Notes under the pieces: generated by a model
What the model saw: the letters and a program-made list of their open reading frames with translations, nothing else
The model's database searches: none
What the model was told of the DNA's origin: nothing
In this document: one piece after another, positions 1 through 5,799 of the stretch
Layout of the letters: every line of letters starts with the position of its first letter
How positions within the stretch are numbered: position 1 is the first letter of the stretch
Position numbers and translations under genes: made by a program
Source of the DNA: Gammaproteobacteria bacterium
GTDB taxonomy: Bacteria; Pseudomonadota; Gammaproteobacteria; Arenicellales; UBA868
DNA: 5,799 nucleotides
Direction: 5' to 3'
Assembly: GCA_003529705.1 (NCBI GenBank)
Contig: DPVA01000071.1
Location: 700 to 6,498, forward strand

Positions 1-2015
1 GAACCAAAAACAATCCGGTACTGATCGGTGAACCCGGGGTCGGAAAGACGGCGATTGTCGAGGGATTGGCACAGCGAATTGTGGACGGGGAAGTGCCTGA
101 GGGTGTACGAGGCAAGCGCCTGCTCGCACTCGATCTGGGAGCACTCATCGCTGGCGCCAAATTCCGGGGTGAGTTTGAAGAGAGGCTTAAGGCCGTGCTG
201 ACTGATCTGAGTAAGCAGGAAGGGCAGGTTATTCTCTTTATCGATGAGTTGCATACGATGGTGGGCGCAGGCAAGGCGGAGGGTTCCATGGATGCTGGGA
301 ACATGCTCAAACCCGCGCTCGCGCGCGGTGAGTTGCACTGCATAGGTGCCACCACGCTGGACGAGTATCGAAAATATGTCGAAAAGGATGCCGCTCTGGA
401 GCGACGTTTCCAGAAGGTCTTGGTCGGAGAACCCGGGGTTGAAGATACCATCGCGATTCTGCGCGGACTGAAGGAAAAATACGAGGTGCATCATGGCGTG
501 GATATTACGGACCCGGCTATTGTCTCAGCCGCAACCTTGTCATATCGATATATTAGCGATCGCCAGTTACCCGACAAGGCAATTGATCTGGTCGATGAGG
601 CCGCCAGCCGAATTCGGATGGAAATCGATTCCAGACCCGAGTCGATGGATCGATTGGATCGGCGTCTCATCCAACTGAAGATTGAAAGAGAAGCCGTCAA
701 AAAGGATACCGACGAAGCATCCAAGAAGCGTCTGGACGCCTTAGAAAGCGAAATATCCGAAAACGAACGTGAATATGCTGATCTCGACGAGATTTGGAAA
801 GCGGAAAAAGCGGCGGTTCAGGGCAGCCAGCTCATAAAGGAGGCCCTGGACCAGGCGCGCAGCGAGATGGAGACGGCCCGCCGGGCCGGGGATCTCACCC
901 GGATGTCGGAGCTTCAGTATGGGCGTATTCCGGAACTTGAGAAGCAGCTTGCAGATGCACAGGATCATGAATTGGGCAGCGAGACCCGGCTTCTTCGGAA
1001 CAAAGTGACCGATGAGGAGATCGCCGAGGTGATTGCCCGTTGGACCGGTATCCCGGTGTCTCGGATGCTTGAGGGTGAACGAGAAAAACTCTTGCGGATG
1101 GAATCCGAATTGCACCACCGGGTCATCGGTCAGGACGAGGCTATCCGAGCGGTATCGGATGCGATCCGTCGATCGCGGGCGGGGCTTTCAGACCCGGAGC
1201 GGCCTTACGGTTCTTTTCTCTTCCTTGGGCCAACGGGAGTTGGCAAGACAGAGTTATCGAAGGCTCTGGCGGAGTTTCTTTTCGACACCCAAGAATCGAT
1301 GGTACGTATTGATATGTCCGAATTCATGGAGAAACACTCGGTTGCCAGGTTGATCGGCGCGCCACCAGGATATGTCGGTTACGAGGAAGGCGGATATCTT
1401 ACGGAAGCGGTACGCCGTCGCCCATATTCGGTGATTCTGATGGATGAAGTTGAGAAAGCGCACCCGGAAGTCTTTAACGTGTTGTTGCAGGTTCTGGATG
1501 ATGGCCGTTTAACAGACGGCCAGGGGCGTACCGTCGATTTTCGGAATACCGTTATTATCATGACCTCAAATCTTGGGTCAGACCGGATTCAGGCGCTTGC
1601 TGGCGACGATCGTTATACCGAAATAAAAACGCAGGTCATGTCGGTAGTTCGTCAGCATTTCCGGCCTGAATTCATTAATCGGGTGGACGATATGATCGTT
1701 TTCCATCCCTTATTGAAAGAGCAGTTGGATGAAATTGCACGGATTCAGGTTGCTATTCTCTCCGCGCGCCTCGCTGCACGTGACTTGACATTACGCGTAA
1801 CGGATGCGGCTATTGATAAGTTGAGTGTCGCCGGGTTTGACCCCGTATACGGGGCGCGACCGCTCAAGCGCGCCATGCAGACACAACTCGAAAACCCGCT
1901 GGCACAGGAGATCCTCTCGGGCGAGTTTGCCCCCGGGGACACCATTGTTGCTGACGTAACGGGTGGAGACTGGGTGTTTCGCTCTGACGAGACTGATACC
2001 GCACGGGTTGCCTGA
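1..2015 (+). CDS. clpB: ATP-dependent protein disaggregase ClpB, 5'-truncated by the window edge
   Basis: ClpB is a cytoplasmic hexameric Hsp100 ATPase that, with DnaK/DnaJ/GrpE, threads aggregated proteins through its central pore. The reading frame is open from base 3 to the TGA at 2013-2015 (670 codons seen). About 197 N-terminal residues, including the Clp N domain, lie off the left edge. Seen in order: Walker A1 GEPGVGKT (27-50), pore-loop-1 aromatic (Phe codon 162-164, where E. coli has Tyr251), Walker B1 VILFIDE (228-248), a charged coiled-coil M domain (about 645-1005) that separates ClpB from ClpA/ClpC, Walker A2 GPTGVGKT (1227-1250), pore-loop-2 GYVGY (1368-1382), Walker B2 VILMDE (1431-1448), the arginine-finger segment FRPEFINR (1659-1682) and sensor-2 GARPLKR (1851-1871). 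All catalytic residues are intact. The TTG at 66 lies inside the Walker A1 region and is not the start. No ClpP-docking IGF/IGL loop was noticed, as expected for ClpB. The promoter is outside the window. Confidence 0.98.
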   Translation, partial: TKNNPVLIGEPGVGKTAIVEGLAQRIVDGEVPEGVRGKRLLALDLGALIAGAKFRGEFEERLKAVLTDLSKQEGQVILFIDELHTMVGAGKAEGSMDAGNMLKPALARGELHCIGATTLDEYRKYVEKDAALERRFQKVLVGEPGVEDTIAILRGLKEKYEVHHGVDITDPAIVSAATLSYRYISDRQLPDKAIDLVDEAASRIRMEIDSRPESMDRLDRRLIQLKIEREAVKKDTDEASKKRLDALESEISENEREYADLDEIWKAEKAAVQGSQLIKEALDQARSEMETARRAGDLTRMSELQYGRIPELEKQLADAQDHELGSETRLLRNKVTDEEIAEVIARWTGIPVSRMLEGEREKLLRMESELHHRVIGQDEAIRAVSDAIRRSRAGLSDPERPYGSFLFLGPTGVGKTELSKALAEFLFDTQESMVRIDMSEFMEKHSVARLIGAPPGYVGYEEGGYLTEAVRRRPYSVILMDEVEKAHPEVFNVLLQVLDDGRLTDGQGRTVDFRNTVIIMTSNLGSDRIQALAGDDRYTEIKTQVMSVVRQHFRPEFINRVDDMIVFHPLLKEQLDEIARIQVAILSARLAARDLTLRVTDAAIDKLSVAGFDPVYGARPLKRAMQTQLENPLAQEILSGEFAPGDTIVADVTGGDWVFRSDETDTARVA

Positions 2016-2071
2016 TCCAGTTATCCTCCCACAGTGTTAATTGCATACACAGCACGCCCTCACGTGGTCAA

Positions 2072-2084
2072 CCTGGTCACCAGG
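2072..2084. repeat. Short perfect inverted repeat in the clpB-nucleotidyltransferase gap
   Basis: CCTGGT-C-ACCAGG is a perfect dyad with 6-base arms around one central base. It starts 57 bases after the clpB stop and ends 36 bases before the next start codon. TGGTCA also occurs as a direct repeat nine bases apart (2065-2070 and 2074-2079). There is no T-run after it and the loop is too small for an intrinsic terminator, so an operator-like site or chance are the alternatives. I see no convincing -35/-10 pair in this 105 bp gap, so the downstream gene may be read through from clpB. Confidence 0.35.
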
Positions 2085-2120
2085 CGGTAGACTCCTCGAC
2101 AGATTTCCACGGAAGCCAGC

Positions 2121-3236
2121 ATGAAAGCGATGATCTTGGCCGCAGGTAAGGGAACGCGGGTGCGCCCGCTGACCCACGCCATGCCCAAGCCTATGATTCC
2201 TGTTCTTGGAAAACCAGTGATGGAATATCTGGTGGAGCATCTTGCCCGACATAGCGTCGACCAGATTATGGTGAATGTCAGCCACCTCGCCCAGTCTATT
2301 GAGGGTTATTTTGGTGATGGTCGGCGTTGGGGTGTGGAAATTGGCTATTCCTTTGAGGGGCACGTGGAGGGTGGCAAAACCATTGCCGCGCCCATGGGTT
2401 CTGCTGGCGGTATTCGTCGGATACAGGATTACGGGGGATTCTTCGACGACACCTTTGTCGTGGTCTGTGGCGATGCCGTGATTGATCTTGATCTGACGGC
2501 AGTGGTGCGCAGGCACTGGCAATCGGGTGCTGTGGCTAGCATCCTGGTGCGGGAAGTGCCCCGTGAGCGACTGTCCAGTTACGGTGTTGTTGTTTGCGAT
2601 GAGGCAGGAAGAATCCAGTCTTTCCAGGAGAAGCCCAAGGTTGAAGAAGCCCTTTCGCAACTGGTGAATACAGGCATCTATGTCTTTGAGCCTGAGGTTA
2701 TCGACCTTATCCCGCAGGATACGGAGTTTGATATTGGCAGCGAACTGTTTCCTTTGATGCTTGAGGAAGATCTTGCCTTCAACGCAATTGAGGTCCCGTT
2801 TAACTGGATTGATATAGGACATCTCAGTGATTACTGGCAGGCTAACCAGCAGATGATGCGTGGGAAATTGCGGGGGGTGCGTATGCCCGGGACGGAGGTG
2901 CGACCCCGGATCTGGACTGGATTAAATGTCAATGTGGACTGGGATGAAATTCGTGCCGAGGGCCCTATTTATGTCGGCTCGGCTTCCCGGATTGAGCCAG
3001 GATGCCAGATTTTTGGCCCTACTTGGATCGGCCAGGGATGTCATCTTCAAAGCGGCGCCCATATCTCCCGGAGCATTCTCTTTGAGTACAGCCGCATTGG
3101 ATCAAGTGCCAAGGTCAGTGATTCGCTGGTGTTTGGACGGAATTGTGTCGATCAAAACGGCGAGAGTGTTCCGGATACCGATGGTGTTCTGGACTGGGTT
3201 GGTGATGCCCGCGAACTGACGGGTATCACCGATTAA
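2121..3236 (+). CDS. Sugar-phosphate nucleotidyltransferase (NDP-sugar pyrophosphorylase, mannose-1-phosphate guanylyltransferase-like)
   Basis: A 371 aa cytoplasmic enzyme expected to join an NTP and a sugar-1-phosphate, giving an NDP-sugar and pyrophosphate. The N-terminal GT-A-type domain (about 1-240) begins with the signature LAAGKGTRVRPLT (6-18) followed by PKPMIPVLGKP (22-32). Further marks are GSAGGIRR (93-100), CGD with probable metal-binding Asp118, QEKP (169-172), NTGIYVFEPEV (183-193) and WIDIG with the second probable metal Asp231. Residues about 281-345 show hexapeptide-like I/V-G-x spacing of a left-handed beta-helix (for example IYVGSASRIEPG and TWIGQGCHLQSG). The ATG at 2121 fits because the family signature starts at once and GGAAG lies 5 bases upstream. 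The overall fold matches the COG1208/GCD1-type group. The substrate cannot be fixed from sequence: GDP-mannose is my first guess, while glucose-1-phosphate with UTP or dTTP is possible. No sugar-pathway genes are adjacent. It lies 105 bp behind clpB in the same direction. Confidence 0.9.
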   Translation: MKAMILAAGKGTRVRPLTHAMPKPMIPVLGKPVMEYLVEHLARHSVDQIMVNVSHLAQSIEGYFGDGRRWGVEIGYSFEGHVEGGKTIAAPMGSAGGIRRIQDYGGFFDDTFVVVCGDAVIDLDLTAVVRRHWQSGAVASILVREVPRERLSSYGVVVCDEAGRIQSFQEKPKVEEALSQLVNTGIYVFEPEVIDLIPQDTEFDIGSELFPLMLEEDLAFNAIEVPFNWIDIGHLSDYWQANQQMMRGKLRGVRMPGTEVRPRIWTGLNVNVDWDEIRAEGPIYVGSASRIEPGCQIFGPTWIGQGCHLQSGAHISRSILFEYSRIGSSAKVSDSLVFGRNCVDQNGESVPDTDGVLDWVGDARELTGITD

Positions 3237-3255
3237 CCTGCCAACCTTTGGTAGG
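3237..3255. terminator. Weak hairpin between convergent gene ends
   Basis: CCTGCCAA (3237-3244) pairs with TTGGTAGG (3248-3255) across a 3-base loop, with one G-T pair when read as RNA on the + strand. It begins directly after the nucleotidyltransferase stop codon and lies 33 bases beyond the htpG stop on the other strand. Neither side has a proper T-run, so it is at best a non-canonical bidirectional terminator or an RNA-end stabiliser. The rest of the 51 bp gap shows nothing stronger. Confidence 0.3.
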
Positions 3256-3287
3256 TACTGGGGGTTGCAGCACCCTGGATTTATAGT

Positions 3288-5177
3288 TCAGTTTCCGGTA
3301 AGCGTCGCTTTTGTCAGTAGATCATTCACCCGCTGGACATATGCGGCGGGCTCGGGAAGCGGAGCACCCTCGCTGAGCGCAGCCTGATCAAACAGTACTC
3401 GTGTCCAATCCTCGAGTTGCGAATGTTCGGGGCTCAACTGCCGGATCAAGGGATGGTCCGGATTGATTTCCATGATCGGTTTGGCGTCGGGAGCACTTTG
3501 GCCCATCGCCTGTAGGATTCGTTCGAGATTGCCGCCGAGATCCGTTTCATCGGCCACCAGGCATGCGGGAGAGTCTGTTAGCCGCTGGCTGACGCGGACA
3601 CTTTTGACATGCTTGCCCAGCAGTGACTCCATTTTTTCGGTGAGCTCGGCGAGATCCTTTTCCTTGGCTTCGTTTGCTTTTCTGTCTTCAGGGGTTGCCA
3701 GATCTTCGAGATCGAGTGCACCTTTGGCGACCGATTTCAGCGGCTTATCCTTGTATTCACCGAGTGAGGATACGAGCCATTCGTCAACCGGATCACTGAG
3801 CAGGAATACCTCTATACCGTTCTTCCGAAAAATCTCGAGATGAGGTGAAGTGCTGGCAGCATTATGGGAATCGGCAGTGATGTAGTAGATCGCTTTTTGT
3901 TTTATCGGCATCCGCTTGAAGTAGTCGGCTAGAGATTCGGTTTGTTCAGCCTCTTCGCTTCGGGTCGAGTTAAAGCGCATCAGGTCAGCGAGCACGGTAC
4001 GGTTGTCGTGATCTTCGACGATTCCCTCTTTTAAGACCTTGCCAAATTCGTTCCAGAAGTTCGCATAAGATTCGGGTTCTTTAGCAGCCAGACGGCTGAG
4101 CTCCGAAAGGATTTTCTTTACTGACGCAGAGCGAATTCGGTCGATGTCTTTATTATTTTGAAGAAATTCACGGGAAACGTTAAGGGGCAGGTCTGCTGCG
4201 TCTACGACGCCGCGCACGAAGCGCAGATAGGAGGGCATCAAGTATTTCGCATCATCCATGATGAAAATACGTCGCACATACAAATTAATGCCGTGGCGCT
4301 GCTCGCGGTCCCAAAGATCAAAAGGCGCTTTCTGGGGAATAAAGAAAAGTGACGTGTACTCAAGGTTTCCCTCAACCCGGTTGTGTAGGGTCACCAGCGG
4401 TGCCTCGGTGTCGTAGCTCAAGGACTGATAAAAGCGGTGGTATTCATCTTCTGAAACTTCGTTCTTGGGTCGGGACCAAAGGGCAGAGCCGCTGTTTACC
4501 GCTTCCCACTCGCCCTTCTTTTCTTTTTCCTGGGATGGCATCTCGATGGGCAAGGAGATGTGATCCGAGTACCGACTGATAATTCCCCGCAAGCGAAAGT
4601 CCTCGGCGAATTCCTTATCCGCGTCCCGTAAATGCAAAGTGATAGAGGTGCCACGCTCTTCACGAGCTACTGTTTCAATGGTGTACTCACCCTCGCCGTC
4701 TGACACCCACCGCACACCACCATCAGCGGGCTGACTCGCGTGGCGCGTGGTGAGCTCGACTTTTTCTGCGACCAAAAATGCAGAGTAAAAGCCGACACCG
4801 AATTGACCGATCAGGTTGGCATCATTGGCGGCATCTCCGCTTAGTGCATCGAGAAACTGTCGGGTTCCCGAACGGGCAATGGTGCCTATGTTCTCGATGA
4901 CTTCATCAGTGGTCATGCCGATACCGGTATCCGTTATCGTGACGGTGTTCTCATTTTTATTGAAACTGATCTTGAGTCCGAGGCTCGCGCCATCTTCCAT
5001 CAGGCTGGCGTCCATCAGAGCCGCAAATCTGAGTCGATCACAGGCATCCGAGCCGTTGGAGATCAATTCCCGAAGGAAGACTTCCTTGTTTGAGTAGAGA
5101 GAGTGGATCATCAGCTGCAGTAGCTGTTTTACCTCGGTCTGAAAGCTGTGGGTCTGTGCGGTGGTGGTCTGCGTCAT
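3288..5177 (-). CDS. htpG: Molecular chaperone HtpG (bacterial Hsp90)
   Basis: HtpG is a cytoplasmic dimeric ATP-driven chaperone that remodels near-native client proteins with DnaK. The 629 aa product is full length (E. coli HtpG is 624 aa). The N-terminal GHKL ATPase domain (about 12-230) carries LRELISNGSDA with the likely catalytic Glu37 and Mg-binding Asn41, DTGIGM (83-88, Asp83 contacting adenine), the glycine-rich lid GQFGVGFYS (124-132) and GTSITLHL (176-183). The middle domain includes NRVEG (266-270), YVRRIFIMDD (300-309) and PLNVSRE (331-337), whose Arg336 should contact the ATP gamma-phosphate. The C-terminal dimerisation domain follows; as in other bacterial Hsp90s there is no MEEVD tail. 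The ATG at 5177 is supported by GGAG nine bases upstream and by family alignment from about residue 12. NGSDA replaces the commoner NASDA, a conservative change. It converges on the nucleotidyltransferase and diverges from the tRNA cluster. Confidence 0.98.
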   Translation of the reverse strand: MTQTTTAQTHSFQTEVKQLLQLMIHSLYSNKEVFLRELISNGSDACDRLRFAALMDASLMEDGASLGLKISFNKNENTVTITDTGIGMTTDEVIENIGTIARSGTRQFLDALSGDAANDANLIGQFGVGFYSAFLVAEKVELTTRHASQPADGGVRWVSDGEGEYTIETVAREERGTSITLHLRDADKEFAEDFRLRGIISRYSDHISLPIEMPSQEKEKKGEWEAVNSGSALWSRPKNEVSEDEYHRFYQSLSYDTEAPLVTLHNRVEGNLEYTSLFFIPQKAPFDLWDREQRHGINLYVRRIFIMDDAKYLMPSYLRFVRGVVDAADLPLNVSREFLQNNKDIDRIRSASVKKILSELSRLAAKEPESYANFWNEFGKVLKEGIVEDHDNRTVLADLMRFNSTRSEEAEQTESLADYFKRMPIKQKAIYYITADSHNAASTSPHLEIFRKNGIEVFLLSDPVDEWLVSSLGEYKDKPLKSVAKGALDLEDLATPEDRKANEAKEKDLAELTEKMESLLGKHVKSVRVSQRLTDSPACLVADETDLGGNLERILQAMGQSAPDAKPIMEINPDHPLIRQLSPEHSQLEDWTRVLFDQAALSEGAPLPEPAAYVQRVNDLLTKATLTGN

Positions 5178-5186
5178 CTGGCGATA

Positions 5187-5190
5187 CTCC
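5187..5190 (-). promoter_or_regulatory. htpG ribosome binding site
   Basis: GGAG on the minus strand lies 9 bases before the ATG at 5177 and supports that start. The leader between the inferred RNA start (about 5228) and the ATG is roughly 50 bases. In it, CGATCC (5211-5206) could pair discontinuously with the GG of this site and the ATCG after it (5185-5182). Confidence 0.7.
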
Positions 5191-5234
5191 GGACGGGTTA
5201 ATACAGGATCGTGAAAAATAAACCAATGAAAAGT

Positions 5235-5260
5235 ATGGGGTTGGACTAAAGAAATTCAAG
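5235..5260 (-). promoter_or_regulatory. Sigma-32 (RpoH) heat-shock promoter of htpG
   Basis: Read on the minus strand, CTTGAA (5260-5255) is followed by a 14-base spacer and CCCCAT (5240-5235). This matches the known RpoH consensus CTTGAA-N13/15-CCCCAT at all twelve core positions. It lies 57 bases upstream of the htpG start codon, giving an inferred RNA start near 5228. It predicts heat-shock induction of htpG, in line with RpoH control of htpG in E. coli. I saw no equally good sigma-70 promoter for htpG, though basal transcription from another site is possible. Confidence 0.9.
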
Positions 5261-5310
5261 CGAGCCAGCGGCGCTGTGTCGCCATCCAGATGTACATGCG
5301 CCCAGGAGCC

Positions 5311-5321
5311 GGTGATTCACC
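5311..5321. repeat. Small perfect dyad in the htpG-tRNA divergent region
   Basis: GGTGA-T-TCACC is a perfect inverted repeat with 5-base arms, just upstream of the proposed tRNA promoter. An 8-base palindrome, ATGTACAT, lies nearby at 5290-5297. Both sit between the divergent promoters, where a regulator could bind, but elements this short also arise by chance and I recognise no known operator. Confidence 0.25.
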
Positions 5322-5336
5322 CACACTACAAATCAC

Positions 5337-5365
5337 TGCGCCACCATAGCGTTATCCGCTAGAAT
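5337..5365 (+). promoter_or_regulatory. Probable sigma-70 promoter of the tRNA cluster with GC-rich discriminator
   Basis: TAGAAT (5360-5365) differs from the -10 consensus at one base. The -35 region 17 bases upstream (5337-5342, TGCGCC) is poor. The bases after the -10 box, CGCCGC (5366-5371), make a GC-rich discriminator of the type found at stringently controlled stable-RNA promoters. The inferred RNA start is about 5372, some 24 bases before tRNA-Pro. The location favours the call; the weak -35 lowers confidence. Confidence 0.6.
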
Positions 5366-5371
5366 CGCCGC

Positions 5372-5391
5372 TGGGCGGGGGTCGCCGCCCA
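5372..5391 (+). other. GC-rich hairpin in the tRNA leader
   Basis: TGGGCGG (5372-5378) can pair with CCGCCCA (5385-5391) across a 6-base loop, a perfect 7-bp stem ending 4 bases before tRNA-Pro. If transcription starts near 5372, the hairpin would sit at the very 5' end of the primary transcript and be removed by RNase P. It could also simply reflect the GC-rich discriminator region. Confidence 0.5.
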
Positions 5392-5395
5392 CCAT

Positions 5396-5472
5396 CGGGG
5401 CATAGCGCAGCCTGGTAGCGCACCTGCTTTGGGAGCAGGGGGTCGGGGGTTCAAATCCCTCTGCCCCGACCA
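5396..5472 (+). tRNA. tRNA-Pro (anticodon TGG)
   Basis: 77 nt including an encoded CCA (5470-5472). The acceptor stem CGGGGCA (5396-5402) pairs perfectly with TGCCCCG (5462-5468), with discriminator A5469. The anticodon stem CCTGC/GCAGG (5423-5427/5435-5439) encloses the loop with TGG at 5430-5432. The T loop is the standard TTCAAAT. A C1-G72 pair is typical of bacterial tRNA-Pro. It reads CCA and, by wobble, other proline CCN codons. It is the first gene of the cluster and lies 21 bases before tRNA-Arg. Confidence 0.97.
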
Positions 5473-5493
5473 GTCACTCTGTAATTCGGTACG

Positions 5494-5570
5494 GCGCCCG
5501 TAGCTCAACCGGATAGAGCAACGGCCTTCTAAGCCGTAGGTTACAGGTTCGAGTCCTGTCGGGCGCGCCA
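5494..5570 (+). tRNA. tRNA-Arg (anticodon TCT)
   Basis: 77 nt including CCA (5568-5570). The acceptor stem GCGCCCG (5494-5500) pairs perfectly with CGGGCGC (5560-5566), with discriminator G5567. The anticodon stem ACGGC/GCCGT (5521-5525/5533-5537) holds the loop with TCT at 5528-5530, reading AGA and AGG arginine codons. The T loop TTCGAGT is standard. A 97-base spacer separates it from tRNA-His, much longer than the other spacers in this cluster. Confidence 0.97.
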
Positions 5571-5580
5571 GCTCTTTGAT

Positions 5581-5604
5581 TAAAGGCGCTTCGATCAGCC
5601 TTTA
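5581..5604 (+). terminator. Hairpin followed by a T-rich run between tRNA-Arg and tRNA-His
   Basis: TAAAGGC (5581-5587) pairs perfectly with GCCTTTA (5598-5604) across a 10-base loop, starting 11 bases after tRNA-Arg. The next bases (5605-5612) are TCTATTTT, T-rich but interrupted. The stem is short and only partly GC, so this could be a weak, leaky intrinsic terminator or a processing and end-stabilising structure within one precursor. Confidence 0.4.
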
Positions 5605-5638
5605 TCTATTTTACTGGCGTCGGGGCGGCTATTTATTG

Positions 5639-5644
5639 GATAAT
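5639..5644 (+). promoter_or_regulatory. Possible internal -10 box ahead of tRNA-His
   Basis: GATAAT (5639-5644) is one base from the -10 consensus, in a locally AT-rich stretch. It would start RNA near 5651, about 17 bases before tRNA-His. No good -35 element lies 16-18 bases upstream. With the hairpin at 5581-5604 it could make tRNA-His and the next tRNA a separately initiated unit, but on sequence alone this is weak. Confidence 0.3.
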
Positions 5645-5667
5645 TGCCGGTTCGCGAAAGCACATGC

Positions 5668-5744
5668 GGTGACCGTAGCTCAGTTGGTAGAGCTCCGGAT
5701 TGTGATTCCGGCGGTCGTGGGTTCGAGCCCCATCGGTCACCCCA
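5668..5744 (+). tRNA. tRNA-His (anticodon GTG)
   Basis: 77 nt including the histidine-specific extra G at position -1 (G5668), which pairs with discriminator C5741, and CCA (5742-5744). The acceptor stem GTGACCG (5669-5675) pairs perfectly with CGGTCAC (5734-5740). The anticodon stem CCGGA/TCCGG (5695-5699/5707-5711) holds GTG at 5702-5704, reading CAC and CAT. The G(-1):C73 pair is the main identity element for histidyl-tRNA synthetase and confirms the call. Confidence 0.97.
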
Positions 5745-5779
5745 GTTCTGCGTTGATTGCCGTGCGGTGGTAGGTCATT

Positions 5780-5799
5780 GGGCCGTTAGCTCAGTTGGT
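5780..5799 (+). tRNA. Partial tRNA at the right edge, probably tRNA-Lys
   Basis: The last 20 bases begin GGGCCGT (acceptor 5' strand), then TA, then GCTC of the D stem and the D-loop start AGTTGGT. This differs from the remembered 5' end of E. coli tRNA-Lys at one base (C for T at position 4). The anticodon is beyond the edge, so the lysine identity is by similarity only; other elongator tRNAs share the TAGCTCAGTTGGT block. It starts 35 bases after tRNA-His. Confidence 0.6.

Noticed and set aside
66..68. A TTG that could be called as the start of a 649-residue protein.
   Set aside because: The same frame is open to base 3 and encodes the ClpB Walker A1 motif upstream of this TTG, so the gene is cut by the window edge and does not start here.
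741..1118. A 125-codon minus-strand open frame inside clpB.
   Set aside because: It lies fully opposite the conserved M domain of ClpB and shows no domain of its own.
2037..2822. A 261-codon open frame on the minus strand opposite the nucleotidyltransferase.
   Set aside because: It overlaps a well-supported gene, has no recognisable family motif, and its composition reads like a shadow of the plus-strand codons. I saw no reason to prefer it.
3262..3275. A second possible hairpin (GGGT...ACCC) in the convergent gap.
   Set aside because: Only four pairs form before a mismatch, and no T-run follows on either strand.
3463..3843. A 126-codon plus-strand open frame inside htpG, serine- and arginine-rich.
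   Set aside because: Antisense shadow of the HtpG C-terminal domain; its low-complexity composition follows from the complementary codons.
5576..5773. A 65-codon plus-strand open frame across the tRNA-Arg to tRNA-Lys region.
   Set aside because: It runs straight through the complete tRNA-His gene and most of its C-terminal half is tRNA sequence read as protein.
5396..5799. The tRNA cluster as an integration site for a mobile element.
   Set aside because: No integrase gene, direct-repeat tRNA fragment or foreign-looking segment is visible within the window; the region past the right edge cannot be judged.
1..5799. CRISPR arrays, insertion sequences, toxin-antitoxin or defence genes.
   Set aside because: No regularly spaced repeats, transposase motifs, terminal inverted repeats or small paired genes were found; almost all of the sequence is explained by three housekeeping proteins and tRNAs.

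Overview
The window is a chromosomal housekeeping segment of a bacterium, most likely a gammaproteobacterium. ClpB and HtpG both read closely like the enterobacterial and pseudomonad proteins. The tRNA genes encode their own CCA ends, and a Pro-Arg-His-(Lys) tRNA cluster is a gammaproteobacterial style of arrangement. This placement rests on remembered sequences, not on a search, and no genus is claimed.

Layout. Bases 1-2015 (+) hold the 3' three quarters of clpB, a two-ATPase disaggregase; the left edge cuts the gene just before the first Walker A motif. After a 105 bp gap with a short perfect inverted repeat, 2121-3236 (+) encodes a 371 aa sugar-phosphate nucleotidyltransferase with a C-terminal hexapeptide-repeat (left-handed beta-helix) segment. 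A 51 bp convergent gap with a weak hairpin follows. htpG (bacterial Hsp90) is then read leftward from 5177 to 3288. Upstream of htpG is a near-perfect sigma-32 (RpoH) heat-shock promoter at 5235-5260 (-). The divergent intergenic region also carries a plausible sigma-70 promoter with a GC-rich discriminator, reading rightward into tRNA-Pro(TGG), tRNA-Arg(TCT), tRNA-His(GTG) and the first 20 bases of a fourth tRNA, probably tRNA-Lys, cut by the right edge.

How it fits together. ClpB (with DnaK, not seen here) and HtpG are ATP-driven chaperones of the heat-shock response, and the htpG promoter supports RpoH control. The nucleotidyltransferase makes an activated NDP-sugar, possibly GDP-mannose; no sugar-pathway partner lies beside it, and a link to the chaperones is not established. 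The tRNA genes form a separate stable-RNA unit. A hairpin and a -10-like box between tRNA-Arg and tRNA-His suggest it may be processed there or split into two transcription units.

I see no mobile element, CRISPR array, toxin-antitoxin or defence system, and no convincing new system. The most useful second looks are the htpG promoter and leader, the tRNA-cluster internal signals, and the identity of the nucleotidyltransferase, which resembles a cyanobacterial family as I remember it.
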